A stretch of DNA of 64,000 nucleotides from Cyrtodaria siliqua (taxonomy: Eukaryota > Mollusca > Bivalvia > Adapedonta > Hiatellidae): contig JAWPHD010001805.1 in the NCBI GenBank assembly GCA_037043455.1, positions 229,419 to 293,418 of the forward strand. Reading direction: 5' to 3'. The notes under the pieces were generated by a model that was not told the origin of the DNA, searched no databases, and worked only from the letters and a program-made list of their open reading frames with translations. The position numbers and the translations under genes are program-made. The number at the start of each line of letters is the position of its first letter. Position 1 is the first letter of the stretch. Below, one piece after another: positions 11,621 to 24,092 of the stretch.

Positions 11621-12330
11621 TTAAATGTAAGTATTGTTTCGCCCAGGTCCTAGCTGATGTCAGCTATAAACGTCAGCTCGGCGGAGTTATCCATATCGAA
11701 AGACACAATTTAAATTTAATCCAAATCAGCCTTCTGTAAGCACGTGCAATATCTAACTAAAGATAATTGTATGTAGCAACCGAACCAAATTCATGTGACT
11801 ATATTGAAACCTACCAGTATGGAGCTATGCCCAATTTCATTATTCAGAACACTCAGTGTGAAATTATAGATAGAAACAGTAGGAAACCTAATTCATTTTA
11901 TACAACGTAATAATGATAATGTCATTACCGTAAAGATTTCTTTTAAACTCTAATTACAGTTTTAAATTGAAATTGTTGGCTTCACTGATACCGATATTGA
12001 AAAATTGATTCACCGAGTACTGAGTTACTTCTCGTGGTGGTATTTTATGTTTGATTCTAGGAAGGCATATTATTGGCTGACTTATTGCTTTTCAAGCATA
12101 GTTTCATACAATTTAAGTGATAAATTGTCAGTCTAAAGGGAAGTGCTTAGAAATGTTTCGCAGAGTTATATAACTTTTCAAACCAATTTTAATACATATT
12201 CTTTACATATTATGTTGATATACCTTATTACGTTATAGTATACGCAGCAATAATAAAAACGTCCCTCTTTTATAACTGATGTAGCTCTGTCTGTGTATGT
12301 GTTATATGTCCAATGTACATGTATTTTTGA

Positions 12331-13610
12331 CACTGGCGATGTTGAGAATACGATCGTGTAGAGTTTACCTCATATACACCGTGTACATAGCGCTCAGTGA
12401 CTGGAACGTTGATTTCCACCTTTACCACGTGCACGCTATACATGTGGTCGACAGGTTTATTCAGTCCACGTCGTACGATTCATGCGATAGAGGCTAATCA
12501 GTAAATTAATTTGTTTTTTTAATTTTTCACCGTTTTCAACATGCCACGGCTTTCTGAAAACGAATCGGGCAAATAGGATGTTAGTGGGTGGGATGACGGC
12601 CAGGGCGGTCACGCGTCAGTTCGGGTGCTGTCGCAAAACGATTGAGCGACTTCCAGCACGTTACCGACAGACCGGGGCCACCTGGTAGACCCCGTGTGAC
12701 GACGGCCAGAATCGACCGTTACATCACGTTGACGCACTTGCGTCAGCGTCGGTTGCCAGCCACCGTCTCGGGTAGGCGGTACGGTGTCTCAGGGCAGACT
12801 ATTTATAATCGTTTGCGTCGTAACGCCCAACCAATCAGAGCACGGCGCCCATACACTTGTCAAATAATGACCCGACGTCACCGCGCTGCCAGACGTCATC
12901 TGAACTGGAGAATGACAGAGTGAAACCGATTTTTGTTTACAGACGAATCTGTTCACTGTCAGTCATGCAGATGAGAGGTTACGCGTGTACAGGCGCAAAA
13001 ATGAGAGATTTGCAGATTGTTGCGTTGTAGAGAAGGACAGGTTTGGGGGAGGGAGTATAATGGTCTGGGGTGGGATCATGGGAAACCGCAAGACAGACAT
13101 GGTTGTTGTACAGGGCAACATTAATGCCCAGCGTTCTGTTGCTGACGTGCTAAATCCACATGCATTACCATTTATTCGTCGTCATGGCTACAGCAAAATA
13201 ATGCTCGCCCTCACGTAGCCAGGTTCACCACGCAGTACTTGGCGCAGAATAACGTCAACGTCCTCCCATGGTCTCCACTTTCTCCTGATCTCAACCCAAT
13301 TGATCACATCTGGGATGAGCATGGTCGTAAAACGAGAGCGAACCACCAAATTGATAATCTTCGTGATCTGACTCAGGCGTTGCAGCGGGAATGGAGGAAT
13401 TTGCCGAATGCATTGGTTTTGCGTTACGATACGTCAATGCGCCGTAGAATTATTGCATGTATTTTGTGCAAATGGTGGTCGCACTCGTTATTAACGATAA
13501 TTAACGCAGGTGACAAATTCTGAATTAAACTCGATGTCCTAAACGTTACATAACGAGTGTCTAATATTTTGTGATTTTTTATTTTGACCCCCACCGACTT
13601 CGCCAGGGTA
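12331..13610 (+). mobile_element. Tc1-like DNA transposon, decayed
   Basis: About 1.28 kb, the usual Tc1 length. The left end CACTGGCGATGTTGA resembles the reverse complement of the right end, CCCTGGCGAAGTCGG (13595-13609), so these are probably decayed inverted termini. A TA follows the right end; the left flank reads TTTTTGA, so a TA target duplication is not clean. It encloses a broken transposase (12541-13494). It lies only after B copy 2, so it arrived after the B duplication or is where the duplication broke. Confidence 0.7.
12541..13494 (+). pseudogene. Tc1-like transposase pseudogene
   Basis: The frame starts at ATG 12541 (MPRLSENES) and is broken by a stop soon after, at least four frameshifts and another stop near 12688. 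N-terminal helix-turn-helix region: GMTARAVTRQFGCCRKTIER. Second DNA-binding region: VSGRRYGVSGQTIYNRLRR, then ARRPYTCQIMTRRHRAARR. The catalytic core begins with FTDES (first Asp), followed by RFGGGSIMVWGGIM. At the second catalytic position the usual Asp before NARPH reads Asn (QQNNARPH), and the third motif is SPDLNPIDHIWDE, giving DD34D spacing. The C-terminus CANGGRTRY with TAA at 13492 is as expected for the family. Loss of the second Asp plus the frame damage makes it inactive. Confidence 0.9.
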
Positions 13611-13873
13611 TCAGCTGAAAGTTCTCGTGCTAACCAGATTTTGATCCACAAATGAATAAACTTTATGTTAGATTAAGATTTATAACTGTAACCCTTTTGG
13701 ATTTCTGGAAATCTGTACTTAAACAGGGAGGTACGTTTCTATACAATTGAATAACGTTACTAGCAATTAAATCCGATCAACTGGAAATTGTTTTATACTC
13801 TAATACTCAAGAAATGTTTAAGTATACATATTTTTCAAAGCAAATATTTTGGAATTGCATGGTAAAATGTTTA

Positions 13874-15395
13874 TAGATAGATAATTTTATTTCAAAATTC
13901 CAATAGGCTATAAAGCCCATGAGGATACAAATACAGAGTAATACATGGTAACAGTGCAGTTGGTACATATAAGACAACAAGTATGAGATCACAATGAAAG
14001 ATTTTGCATATACATGTACACATTTCATGTGCATTGACGAGAAGGTGTTTATAAATTTGCATGAATATTTGTATATATTAACACCAGTTAACATAATAAT
14101 ATTTATACATACACATATTTATATTAATATAAGTTAACTATACACAACATGTTAGGAACATATCCACAGTTTAATTTCTATATATCATCTCATTTCTTAA
14201 TTGAAACGCTTTATAGATAAATATGGAGAGTTTACGAATATATCCTTTATTATTTGAATTGATGAGTTCTATAAACTTAACCATGTTAGGTTGTCGGTAG
14301 AAATACTTGGGTATATATTGTTTCCTTAAATCTGTATATCTGTCACACTGTAATATGAAATGAAACTCATCTTCTAACATGTTGCATAGATCACAAGTTC
14401 TCTCGTTTATAGGTATTCTATTAGGTTTAACCCACCTACCAGATTCGATTTTTAATCTATGAGATGAAACTCGCAACTTTGTAAGTGATTGACAAAATTT
14501 GTACACATTAATATTTTCGAGATAAGGTTGGAATTGAAAACATGCAATGGTATTGTAGAACACCGCTCTGCTTGACATTTGTAACTTGTCATTCCAGTTT
14601 TGAATGAAATGATCTGTCAGTCTTTGTTTTATTAAGTTAATGAATATGGTATCATTTCCAACACCTTGTTGTAACCACACATAATAAAAACCTAGAGACG
14701 CCAATAAATGTTTGACTAGTGATGCCCAGTTAACTTTTTATGGATGTAGCTCAAAATCTTTTAACATCATATTATAAACAATTTTAACATATTTTTGTTC
14801 CCTCATATTTAAAATCTTAACCAATATTTAACAATGATGAGATACCTCTTAGATACGAATGACGTTCTACCTAATTCACCATATATAAAATCATTTTGTG
14901 TTGACTTTTTTACCCCTAAAATTCTTTTGCAAAACTGCAAATGTACTCTTTCTATAGAATTACCTTGTATAAACCCCCAGACTTCACTTGAGTAGTTTAA
15001 AATAGGTGTAATTAACTTATCAAAAAGATCTAATTTATGCTTTGGTGAAATAAATGTAAATTTGTATAAGTATTTGTTCATTTTAAAGATTGCCTTCTGG
15101 GCTTGACCCGCCAAAGTAGTCTGTGCTTCTGAGAAAGATCCACCAGTAGAAAAAACCATTCCTAAATAAGTAAACTTACTAACAATTTCGATCAAACCGC
15201 CATCATAATAAAATGCTATATTTTTTGGTAACCTCCCCCCTTTTCTAAAAATCATCACTTTTGTTTTAGTTGCATTAACTTTTAGTTTCCATTCCTTACA
15301 ATAATTATATAATATATGAAGACTTTCCTGCAACTCCTCAGATGAGTTTGCAAAGATAACTATATCATCTGCATATAATAGCATAAACATTTTAT
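13874..15395 (-). mobile_element. 5'-truncated LINE retrotransposon
   Basis: Minus-strand insertion: the 3' side is at the left, with AATAAAATTATCTATCTATA (reading minus) near 13895-13874, and the 5' end is cut off inside the RT at about 15395. It contains the end of the ORF2-type protein and ~300 bp of 3' UTR. The phrase GGGCTTTATAGCCTATTGG is a hairpin typical of LINE tails before the AATAAA. I could not define a target duplication. Confidence 0.8.
14171..15390 (-). pseudogene. LINE ORF2-type protein, C-terminal half, broken
   Basis: Reads leftwards from 15390. It starts just before the catalytic YADD box (LLYADDIVIF), then KWKL-type palm/thumb sequence (CKEWKLKVNATKTKVMIF, FTYLGMVFS), then the thumb (LITPILNYSSEVWGF, FCKRILGVKKST). 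A frameshift at about 14812 and an in-frame TAA near 14737 separate this from the C-terminal part (LQQGVGNDTIFINLI), which ends with the cysteine-histidine motif CDLCNMLEDEFHFILQC found after the RT in jockey/I/CR1-type LINEs. Endonuclease and RT N-terminus are missing. The same Cys/His motif is in the second LINE at 24514-24890. Confidence 0.88.
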
Positions 15396-17012
15396 ATCAC
15401 ATACTATGATTAAGGATTTTTCCTACAGTTTCTTCATATTTTTTTTAAATAAAAAAAACTTTTTTTAAGATTTGGTACATAGCTAGTCCTAAGAACGGTC
15501 TATCCTAAGCATATTTCAGCTTTAAAAATAATAGATCACTGACTTCGTTTCTGGGATATCTTAGGATAGATGTATGACCCATATTCCGTTTTTGACAAAT
15601 TTCATCTAATTAAGGGTAAAACTTAAATTTGGCAAAATATAATAAATATAGTATATACACACATTAATCATGTAAATAATATAAAGTATCCCATAGGGGG
15701 TAAACATAATTTCTATGATCATAGACTATGTAATGGAATTGGGAATAATAAAGTAACAAGACATTTTAATATTCAGAACAACAAGTTTAATGAAACAAAT
15801 GTGTATGTATGAAGCATAGTATTAAGAAATATGAGAATATGGAAATGTTATGTACGCTTCCGGAAAAATTGATTGTCTTTTAGTCTATACAGAAAATGTA
15901 AACCAAGTGATCCCTGAATGCCTGTCATGCTACCAAGCAACACAACATGAAATCTATTTGTGTGTAACGACATTTATGCAACTAGAAATATTGACAGTGT
16001 CTCCAAATCAAAAACACCTGCAAGTGCAGAATTGAATATTAATAGCCTCACTCCTTTAAAGACCTTATGGTGTCAAATGATGCATTTGTTTTAAAACTTT
16101 GAAATTTTGCAGTTTGGCTATTTTACAAAAAAAATATATAAAATTTGACTTATTGCTTAGATATAATTTCGCTCTGCATCCCACCTCAAAACAAAAGGGA
16201 AAGAAGGGAGCACGTCATATTGTCCAGTTCAAATTCAAACAAACAAGTGGCCATATCATATCTTACTTGGCACTGTCTAGGAAACAGCCAGTCTCTGTTA
16301 CCGTCTTTTACTTTATAAAGTGTGTGTTAGTGTTTTGTATTCCCCTTTATAGGGGAATAACCATACAATGTCATAAAAACTAAAGTGATCATCAATAATT
16401 ATCATGAAAAAAAACATAATAAAATAACTTTAAATAAGGTAATATTCAAAAAAATACATTATTCTTACATCAATCCTTAAAGATTTCTAGGTCAGACATC
16501 TTTCAGTCAGCTGTTTTAATGCACACACTGTGGTTCCGTACTATATCATCTTTCTAATCCATAAAGCTGGAAACCACATACCTGATTTTTCTGATGCAGT
16601 AAAAGTAAAGTCGACTAGTTAGTTATACCTCAGGGTGTATTAGCGAGTGTAGATTAAAGTGGACTGCTCTACTAAAATTCATCAGATCGATCGCAGGTGA
16701 AATGGTCGCTTTGCATTCATAATATAATTTTACACCAGTCCAGTCATTTTGACTGGGTCGCTATTTATTTCTATACAAATAACATGCCATTTCCAACAAA
16801 CCGTCTGAAATTAGATCGCCGCCAATGATCCTATTCTATGTATACATGAAGAAAAATGCATGGAAATAAAGGGGAAATGCCTTGCAGATCCTCGTGGGGG
16901 GAAAATGCAGATTTTGATTGGGAAAAGGAGACATTTTAGTTAATAAGAAAATACGCATTTCCTATGAACAACTTCTGTATTGTTAGCAAATATCGTTTAC
17001 TTTAAGATATAG
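15396..17012. other. AT-rich DNA without recognisable gene
   Basis: Short frames (61 and 94 codons near 15850 and 16099) show no motif, have poly-A-rich interiors and no supporting context. I see no repeat family here. Confidence 0.55.
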
Positions 17013-17555
17013 AGGATCTTAAACGAGTTCCCATTTCATATAAGATTTATGAAACGAGTTATATATTATTTTAATTTTAACGAGCCTTTTGGAGAGTTAA
17101 AATTAAAAAAAAATTCATAACGAGTTTCATAAATCTTATATGGAATGGGAACGAGTTTAAGATCCTTTTTATCACATAACATTGCAATCAAATTAGTAAA
17201 ACTTAGTTCAGATGGACATAGAACCGCCACGACGTCAGACACACTTTACCGCCAAAACGTCATAAAATATGTGACGTCGTAACAGCGCGTCTCACACATA
17301 ATGTTGCGTATAAAAGAGTTCGTGTTTTACCTCTTTACAAAATAGCAGTTTACGCCAACTTTTTAAAAAAAAAAAAAATGTTTTGTCTAACGTGCACTAT
17401 TTTTATAAGCTGTCACAAATAATAAGTTTATGACTCAGATCTGGGTGAATTTGTAATAAATAAAATAGTTTCAGTTAATAAACTTGCGTAGTGTTATAGT
17501 TTTAACTCAACCAATCAAAATCGTTCCAGGTTGTACACGTGTGTCATACAATAGA
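17013..17555 (+). mobile_element. M2 dispersed element with 50-bp hairpin
   Basis: Opens with a strong inverted repeat: 17013-17062 pairs with 17117-17166, 50-bp arms with very few mismatches (AGGATCTTAAACGAG... and ...CTCGTTTAAGATCCT-type ends), separated by 54 bp. Downstream comes CCGCCACGACGTCAGACA, then GTGACGTCGT, and the GCGTAGTGTTATAG block shared with the minus-strand copy at 4140-4745, where the hairpin is decayed. No coding frame. Confidence 0.72.
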
Positions 17556-18372
17556 ATATTAAATCAGTAGGGGAGCAGCCTTGATATTTTCCTACATCTT
17601 TCAAATATCGCAACCACGCTTGACAACGAAAAGTAGTACGTCAACTTTCGGCAACGTCAAAAAAAAAAAAATGTCCGCCATTTTGAATTTTTTAAAACGC
17701 ATAATTTGGGAAATTGTGACAATTTTTGATCATGAAATTTTATTTCCCCTTTAGGTTTCGTGATTTTCGTCTGTACCGACTTTTTTTTTAGAAGCTCTAC
17801 TGCGTGATAAATTCAGACCCGCCTTGTAAAATGTCGAAGCGAGGGGCGATAACTCTAAAAGATGCCATCTTTAGAATACGATTAAAATGACAACAACCGT
17901 GTGTTTTTTGTTAAATAAAGTACGAGGAGATACTTGAATTGTTGTTTTAGCTCACACATTACATGAATTTTGCTGCATATCACGAAAAGCATGTTATTTC
18001 TTTATCAAAAGTACACGAAAATACGAATTGTTTGATTTAACTGTAATTTTGACTCGACTGACCTCGCAAGAACTGCAGGCGCGTATTCGATGGAGCGGGT
18101 AGTATTGGGCACCCTCTCATATGTGGAAAGTTTACGTAACAATCGCTACTGTTCAAGATGGGAGTTGGGATGGAGAGAAGGAGGGGGAGGGCATCTGAAC
18201 TGAGATTTAAAAGGATGCGCCCCATCCCCATCCCACCCCAACTAAAATCATGAAAGCTAGTTTGTTTTTGAAAGCTCTTCCAAGCATACAGTACATTCTT
18301 AAACATATTCAGATAATATATTTGTTGCTGTGTTTTTGATTAGACTGTCCAGCGTCTAATTGTCATCCGCAA
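17556..18372. other. No gene recognised
   Basis: Mixed-composition DNA with short A-runs near 17660 and a GGCGCC-poor, G-rich patch near 18170-18200. The 89-codon minus frame at 18037-18306 has no domain and is not supported. Confidence 0.5.
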
Positions 18373-18668
18373 CTTGGCGCAGTCAGTAGCGCAGCGGATT
18401 TGTAACCGGAGGTGGTGCCACTGAGTTTTGTCGGTGTGTTCTTGGGCAAGACACATTCCCTTAGCCTCATCCGTCGGATGGGGACGTAAACAGGGTGGTC
18501 CCGCTTATAGGTCTATCATCCGAGCATGTTAAAGAACCATAGGAATCTGTTCGATAATAAGGGTAGTGCACGGTTCCCGGATTCCTATGTATCCTTCCCC
18601 TCTCTCTGAGGCGGCTCTAAATAACCTGTACTGTGTTGATGAGCCGTTAAATATTCAATTCAATTCAT
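18373..18668 (+). mobile_element. tRNA-derived SINE (family S1), box B deleted
   Basis: Same family as 49370-49677. The tRNA-like head has an A box TGGCGCAGTCAGTAGCGC, but ~19 bp carrying the B box are missing between ACCGGAGG and TGGTGCCACT. The body contains GTGTTCTTGGGCAAGACAC, CGGATGGGGACGTAAAC, GTTAAAGAACCATAGGAATC, GCACGGTTCCCGGATTC and GGCGGCTCTAAATAA. It ends with repeated ATTCA, a common SINE tail type. Without a B box it should be transcriptionally dead. Confidence 0.85.
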
Positions 18669-19560
18669 CCGCAACTGCACTCAGCACTGTCATATGTACT
18701 ATAGCTGTCCCATGCTAGTATCATGAATCAACCGTGGAATATATCACCCACACATAAAAGGGTTTGAGGGCCCCATCTTACTTGTATTAGTTTAAATATA
18801 GACCATTTGTCGGTTGAAACCTAAGATGAATTTTTTATCAGACAGAAACACTGTCGTAATACTTATACTGATAGCATCGAAGGAAAATAAAGAAGGCCAT
18901 TTCTTTTACTTTATATTTTTAAAGTTGAATTGTGTTTTATGTCATTATAGCACATTTTAGGCCATATTTCCTGGGTAGAACCACAACTGTGTACTTACTG
19001 CTATCTGTAAGAATCGACACTTTCTCACCTACAAGTTGAGCTCCCAGTGGGAATTGAACCCGCAGCGGTGAGAGGTGAAGATGAGAATGTATACAAATAT
19101 AAAATGCCAACCGAACATCTCAACTCAATATGTCCATGGGACTTGAATGAACGCACTGAAAACAATCCGTGGAAAATTGTACTATGCAAGAATATATATT
19201 CATAAATAAATTTTATTTTGATGCAAAATCGATATGCTCCTCTAGACATCATAGATAAAGATCATGTAAAGTTTCGAAAAGATTGGTTAAAAACTGTGGA
19301 AGGATATAGACGCACAGATAACTAACACCATATGCCGCCTCACCTTTCAATGGTAAACAATAAACATTTAAGGTACATATTAAGGCCTTAAATATTATCT
19401 TTCATGACTAAGTAAAAAATATGTAACAAGTCAGATATCAAAATGAATTATTTATTTGATTTAAAACATTTTATTTCAAATATTTACATCAAAACATCCC
19501 AAATATAAAGGGTATTACATAAAAAATTAAATTGCATCATACAATAATTGTTTTTATTTA
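18669..19560. other. No gene recognised
   Basis: AT-rich sequence. Near 19027-19070 the phrase GAGCTCCCAGTGGGAATTGA, then ACCCGCAGCGG, recurs at 39680-39712 next to a retroelement tail, so this is probably a remnant of a repeat with a tRNA-like B box (GGTTCAATTCC on minus). Confidence 0.5.
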
Positions 19561-19705
19561 TTAAAGGGACACACAGCATTTATCAAGTTTTTATCAAGCA
19601 TTAAAATGTAATTTATTTTCACTTGCACCCGCTTGCATATATTTAAATTATAAGTTATAACATTTTGGAGTTTAAAAAAAAGAAGATTGCTGCATGTCCC
19701 TTTAA
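19561..19705. mobile_element. Small MITE flanked by TTAA
   Basis: A 145-bp unit starting TTAAAGGGACACACAGCA and ending TGCTGCATGTCCCTTTAA. The termini form an inverted repeat of ~18 bp with one or two mismatches, and TTAA lies at both ends. TTAA is the piggyBac-type target, so this could be a piggyBac-derived MITE. No coding capacity. Confidence 0.65.
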
Positions 19706-20869
19706 TATGTTATTGTTTATATGGTGCAAGCCAATTTGAACATATGTGGGGTTATATATATATACATGTATCTGTTTGTTATTTTTTTGGTGAGGAAGAC
19801 CACTCACTTTTCTTCTGGGTATAACCGGTAATATACACCTCCTGCCATCTGTTATTCCACAAACTTTTATATAATCCAATAAAATTCAGAAAACATTTTA
19901 ATCCAATAAATAAATTGGGCACGGCCGGTCAGATTAACAGAAACACATTTATATTTTCATATTAGCCCTTATTTTGAGCCACTCCAATGAACTATCCAGT
20001 TAATGTCGCCAACGATCCACCTTGTGTCTACAGTCGGATATGCATGTTGATATGATATTGTGCTGGCTGAACTGGTGATCCTCTTACTAGACATATTTTT
20101 CTTGAAGTTGATGCTAGTACTGTCCGTATGAGGTATTGCTGATTCATGATTCATAAAAAAAATAAAATATTGTACACCATCTTGTTATTATATATATACT
20201 ATTCTTGTTCGTTTAAGTATTTCTGATTCTGTTGTTAATGTTGTAAAAAGTTATATGTGACTACTTGTTTCAATAAAATCCTCCCATATATATTGGGACA
20301 TCACTAACTATTTTCAGCTAACTCCCAGCATCTCAGGACTCAAGGCTCTGAAAATAAAAATGACATACATGATATTTTGTTTCAACTTAAATAGGTAACA
20401 AGTTGTAGAACTGAAATATGTAAATGAATAGTGATTATAGAACTTTTTTTACATGTACAATAAATTAAAAATAATCGTTTTCTGCTAAATCAACACATTT
20501 ATTACCGGTATACCTTATTTAGAGCCGCCCCAAATGACACATAGGAATTCGAGAACCTGTCTTACTCTTACTAATGTATATATTAATAATTTCTATGGTT
20601 GTTTATCGTGCTTGGAGGATAGACTCCCCAGTTTCAATCCCAATCAAACAAAAGAGGCTGAGGAACAATCAAGACTGAGGGAAGATGTATTGCCCGAAAC
20701 CATAGACGAAACTCAGTGGTGCATGTGTGACTTGAACCGGAAGCTCCAGATTGCTATCATCCACCATGCTATTGCTGGGCCATGCCAGCACATTATGTTA
20801 AGTCGGGGTCTTGGTTAAGTTTAATAATTTAGATGTAATACAGGGACCTTTTTATTTTGTTTGTTTAAT
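19706..20869. other. No gene recognised
   Basis: AT-rich DNA. The 94-codon frame at 20534-20818 contains a B-box-like phrase (GTTTCAATCCC) and may be part of a SINE whose tail is at 20870-20936. No protein function is supported. Confidence 0.45.
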
Positions 20870-20936
20870 TTTACATATGTACTAAGCACAATATGACCTA
20901 TTTATGTGTCGATGTGCTGTAAAACACCATTTTTAT
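20870..20936 (+). repeat. SINE-type 3' tail
   Basis: Contains CAATATGACCTATTTATGTG then TCGATGTGCTGTAAAACACC, the counterpart of the minus-strand tail at 3508-3553. Confidence 0.5.
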
Positions 20937-23714
20937 TTTTAGTATAAAAAGTCTGAGACTAAGTGCAGGCACAGACCTAATAACAAATTATTAATATGTC
21001 TGTGGTGCAGGACTGGTGCACAATGCCACATATTTTGCAAAGAACAAACATTGATAAATTCATAGATTTCTTGAAGCTGCGCTTACCTACATACTGGCTA
21101 ATACAAGGCTCTTGATGTAATTATACTGTGAGACTGGGAAATTTGACTTGAATCTGGCTATGGTAATACTGCACACTGCCTCTAGCTAACTTAGTCTTAG
21201 CAGACCTGAAAAAAACAAGTCATATATGATATTGTTTCATTTGTTTTTAATATTAATAACTCTGTCCAACTTTCTCAATGCTAACAATGTCAGCATTCCA
21301 TAACATTTTACTTAAAACACAACTGGAATTGAAAGTGGTGCTTTCCAGAAGATGATACTGTCCAAAATGTAAGTCACAAGTGGCATTCATGAACAAATAG
21401 TAGATTTTCAAGGCTTACATTTTCATCAATTATTCATCACTCATGTGTTCTAAAAAATTATCAGAATTAAGTTAATATATATCAACCACCACCGTTTTAC
21501 ATGTTTCAACGTTAAACACTTGTCATACATAAATTAAAAGTGTATTTACTTACAAAGGCTACAGTGCAGACAATGCCATGACCCATTTCAGGCATTTGCT
21601 GGTGTGTTCCACTTTTCAATTTTAATTCTCTACATTGTCTACTGTAATAGATCTATTTGTTTGTATTTTGTAAATTACGCACTCATGCAAAACTTGGAAT
21701 TGTATACGATCGTGATTGTAACACTGTTTTAATTCTACTTCTGTGCAAATAAATTGAAATAATCCATCGGTCACCGTCAATCGGGCCGTATGTGTAAACG
21801 ATCTGTCTGTGTATGTACACGGATCAGCATTATTTGACCTTTGAATGTGTGTGAGCTATTTTTAGCACATTCCTTAGCTATTTATAAACGTTCAGTTCAA
21901 TTCACAATATTTAGTTTCTGTGACTGTGTATTGACCATATGATGTTAATTTGTCCAGGGAGTAGTGGGTTTGTGGCCTGCGACTGACTGGCCCTGGGCTG
22001 GGTGTTTTTCTGTGTCGCCGCCATTTTGAATAGCCTCTGAAAGAGTGAAATGCAGGTACCAACTTTCAAAACGGGCACGCAAAATGTATATTCACGAAAA
22101 AATAAGAAATTTTCAAAAAAGGTAGATCAGGTAATGATCTTCGACTCCTGTCAATTTCAACAATATTTAAGAATATACAATTTTTGTACCCGTTTTGAAA
22201 CATTGGCAATTTCGAAGAAAACAAAAACTAGTTTTTTTCGATCTTCGCATTTGTACCGCGATTTCCGACTATGATATCTCAATAAAACCTGTCAACACGA
22301 TTGTTTTATAAATCTCCGACATTATAACTGACTTCTGATATGATTTGTTTTCTTTGCCATCTAGTATAAGCTTTAAACTAGTGTTTCTAAACAGAGTACT
22401 ATAAAATCCGCGCATCTGCACGTGCTTGCAAAATGGGAACTACGTTGCCTCCAACCCCAATTATTTATGTTTGAGTTATGCGGTTCAGGCACGTGAAATG
22501 ACTTGTCTGCTCCTGTACTGAATGGGTGTTCGACACTGCTAACAAGGGACGTTATGAGATAAATTGAAATAAAACATATATATCACCAGATTTGTTTTTG
22601 AGAAAAGGGCAGTAATAACTCTAACATTTCTGAAAATGTAAGGGCTTCGGAGGAAAGAAAACTTTTTTCTTTAACTGTTAAGTTCTACATACCTATTTAT
22701 TTAAATGGATTCCATATGTGTAAACATTGTAAACAGTCATCAAGTCAGTAGTATTTCATGTTTTAAGTTAATTCTTACCTTTCAGTCATACATTTATGCT
22801 GTAAGTATGAAAAAGCTATAGAGACAAAGTCAATAAATCTCGCCGAGATCTGTAACAAAATACTGAAACTATACTTGATTTCGGTGTATCAACAAATAAC
22901 GTCATTTTCTACACAGTTATTTACTTTCATTATATGAAATCTAGTGTTAAATATATACAAGTTGGAGTATTTATTTAAGTTCATAGTCGCTCTCAGACTG
23001 GTATGCGTGAAAAAAAATGAGCATAAACCACTGTAGGTCATGTCCTTAATAACAATGACTATCAAGAATCGAGAACATACTATGCAAATGTATGTGAGAG
23101 AAAACCTTAAAATCTAAGTAGATTTGTTTCCAGAACCGCTCAATTAATTGTACATTTTGCCAAAACACTTTAAATGGTATCACATCTCAATCGAAGGCAG
23201 AGAAACGTTACTTTTAAAAATTACCTAAATCTAGAATATCTAACGATACGAGTTTACGCTCTGAGCATGATGAGTATGACAAGTTCAAACGAGGACGATT
23301 CGTGAATTATTACAGCAGTCACATTTCTCCCCAGTGGCCCTAAATGAAAATAATTATTCACACGTGCTAACTTGCACGACGAATACGACAGACAACGGCG
23401 GTAACGCAGTAACTCTCACGCAGGCAAGCTTGCAATGAGTGTATTAGAATTATAATTCTATATTTATAATTATAAATTCTATATTTTCTATCTTTCACTA
23501 TTGCTAAGATCCGGATACCCTGACGTGTTCGTTGGCGGACGGACTATAAACCTTAGAATTACACACACACACACGCTAAGATCCGGATCACTGTTTACTT
23601 TAGAATAGTTGCAACGGAATGTCGCTATCATTTGCGCAGTTGGCATGATATACTGTTTACCAGTATTCTCTTAAAGCAAGAGTGACATCCGAATCGTCGA
23701 TATTCTTAAAATAG
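20937..23714. other. Long stretch without recognisable feature
   Basis: No conserved domain, RNA gene or clear repeat. Small items only: a perfect AGAATTATAATTCT palindrome near 23447, a short (CA)n run near 23560, and GCTAAGATCCGGAT occurring twice ~72 bp apart (23503 and 23575). A CGCCGCCATTTTG phrase near 22015 could belong to a promoter, but there is no gene to attach it to. Confidence 0.5.
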
Positions 23715-24092
23715 CCGGGAGATAAGTGCATGAACTTTCATCCCTCAGGTTACAATTTTAATTTCTTTATTGCGATGTTGGCCACCCAACATATGTACAT
23801 GGAGTTAATAGACAAAACCACCAATGTTTAGGCAATCAACGCGAAAAAATATATGTTCACAAAGTCTCTGAAAACATGTTCTTTTGTGAAAAGCATGACA
23901 TATAAACATGGCTAAGTTTTCTTTATAGACACGAACTGAAATTTTATATAAACATGGTTAAGGAAGTTAAGTGATCAGGAACGAAAACGATAAATGTCAT
24001 TGTTTATGTATGAAAATTTCACTACCTTCTCATAGATTCTCAATAACAATGTAACTGTCTGCTTATGAACAACACATTTATATACTTGTATT

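Larger units (their letters stand above)
9883..12330 (+). repeat. Segment B, copy 2 (2448 bp)
   Basis: Second direct copy of 6723-9170 with the same internal order. Its left junction is the GGACCC|TTAATG join to A'. Its right end meets CACTGGCGATG, the probable terminus of the Tc1-like element. Confidence 0.95.

Noticed and set aside
12331..12345. Clean TA target duplication for the Tc1-like element
   Set aside because: TA follows the right end, but the left flank is TTTTTGA, so the duplication is not supported and the exact ends remain approximate.
18037..18306. 89-codon minus frame
   Set aside because: No domain, unusual composition, no conserved context; probably chance.
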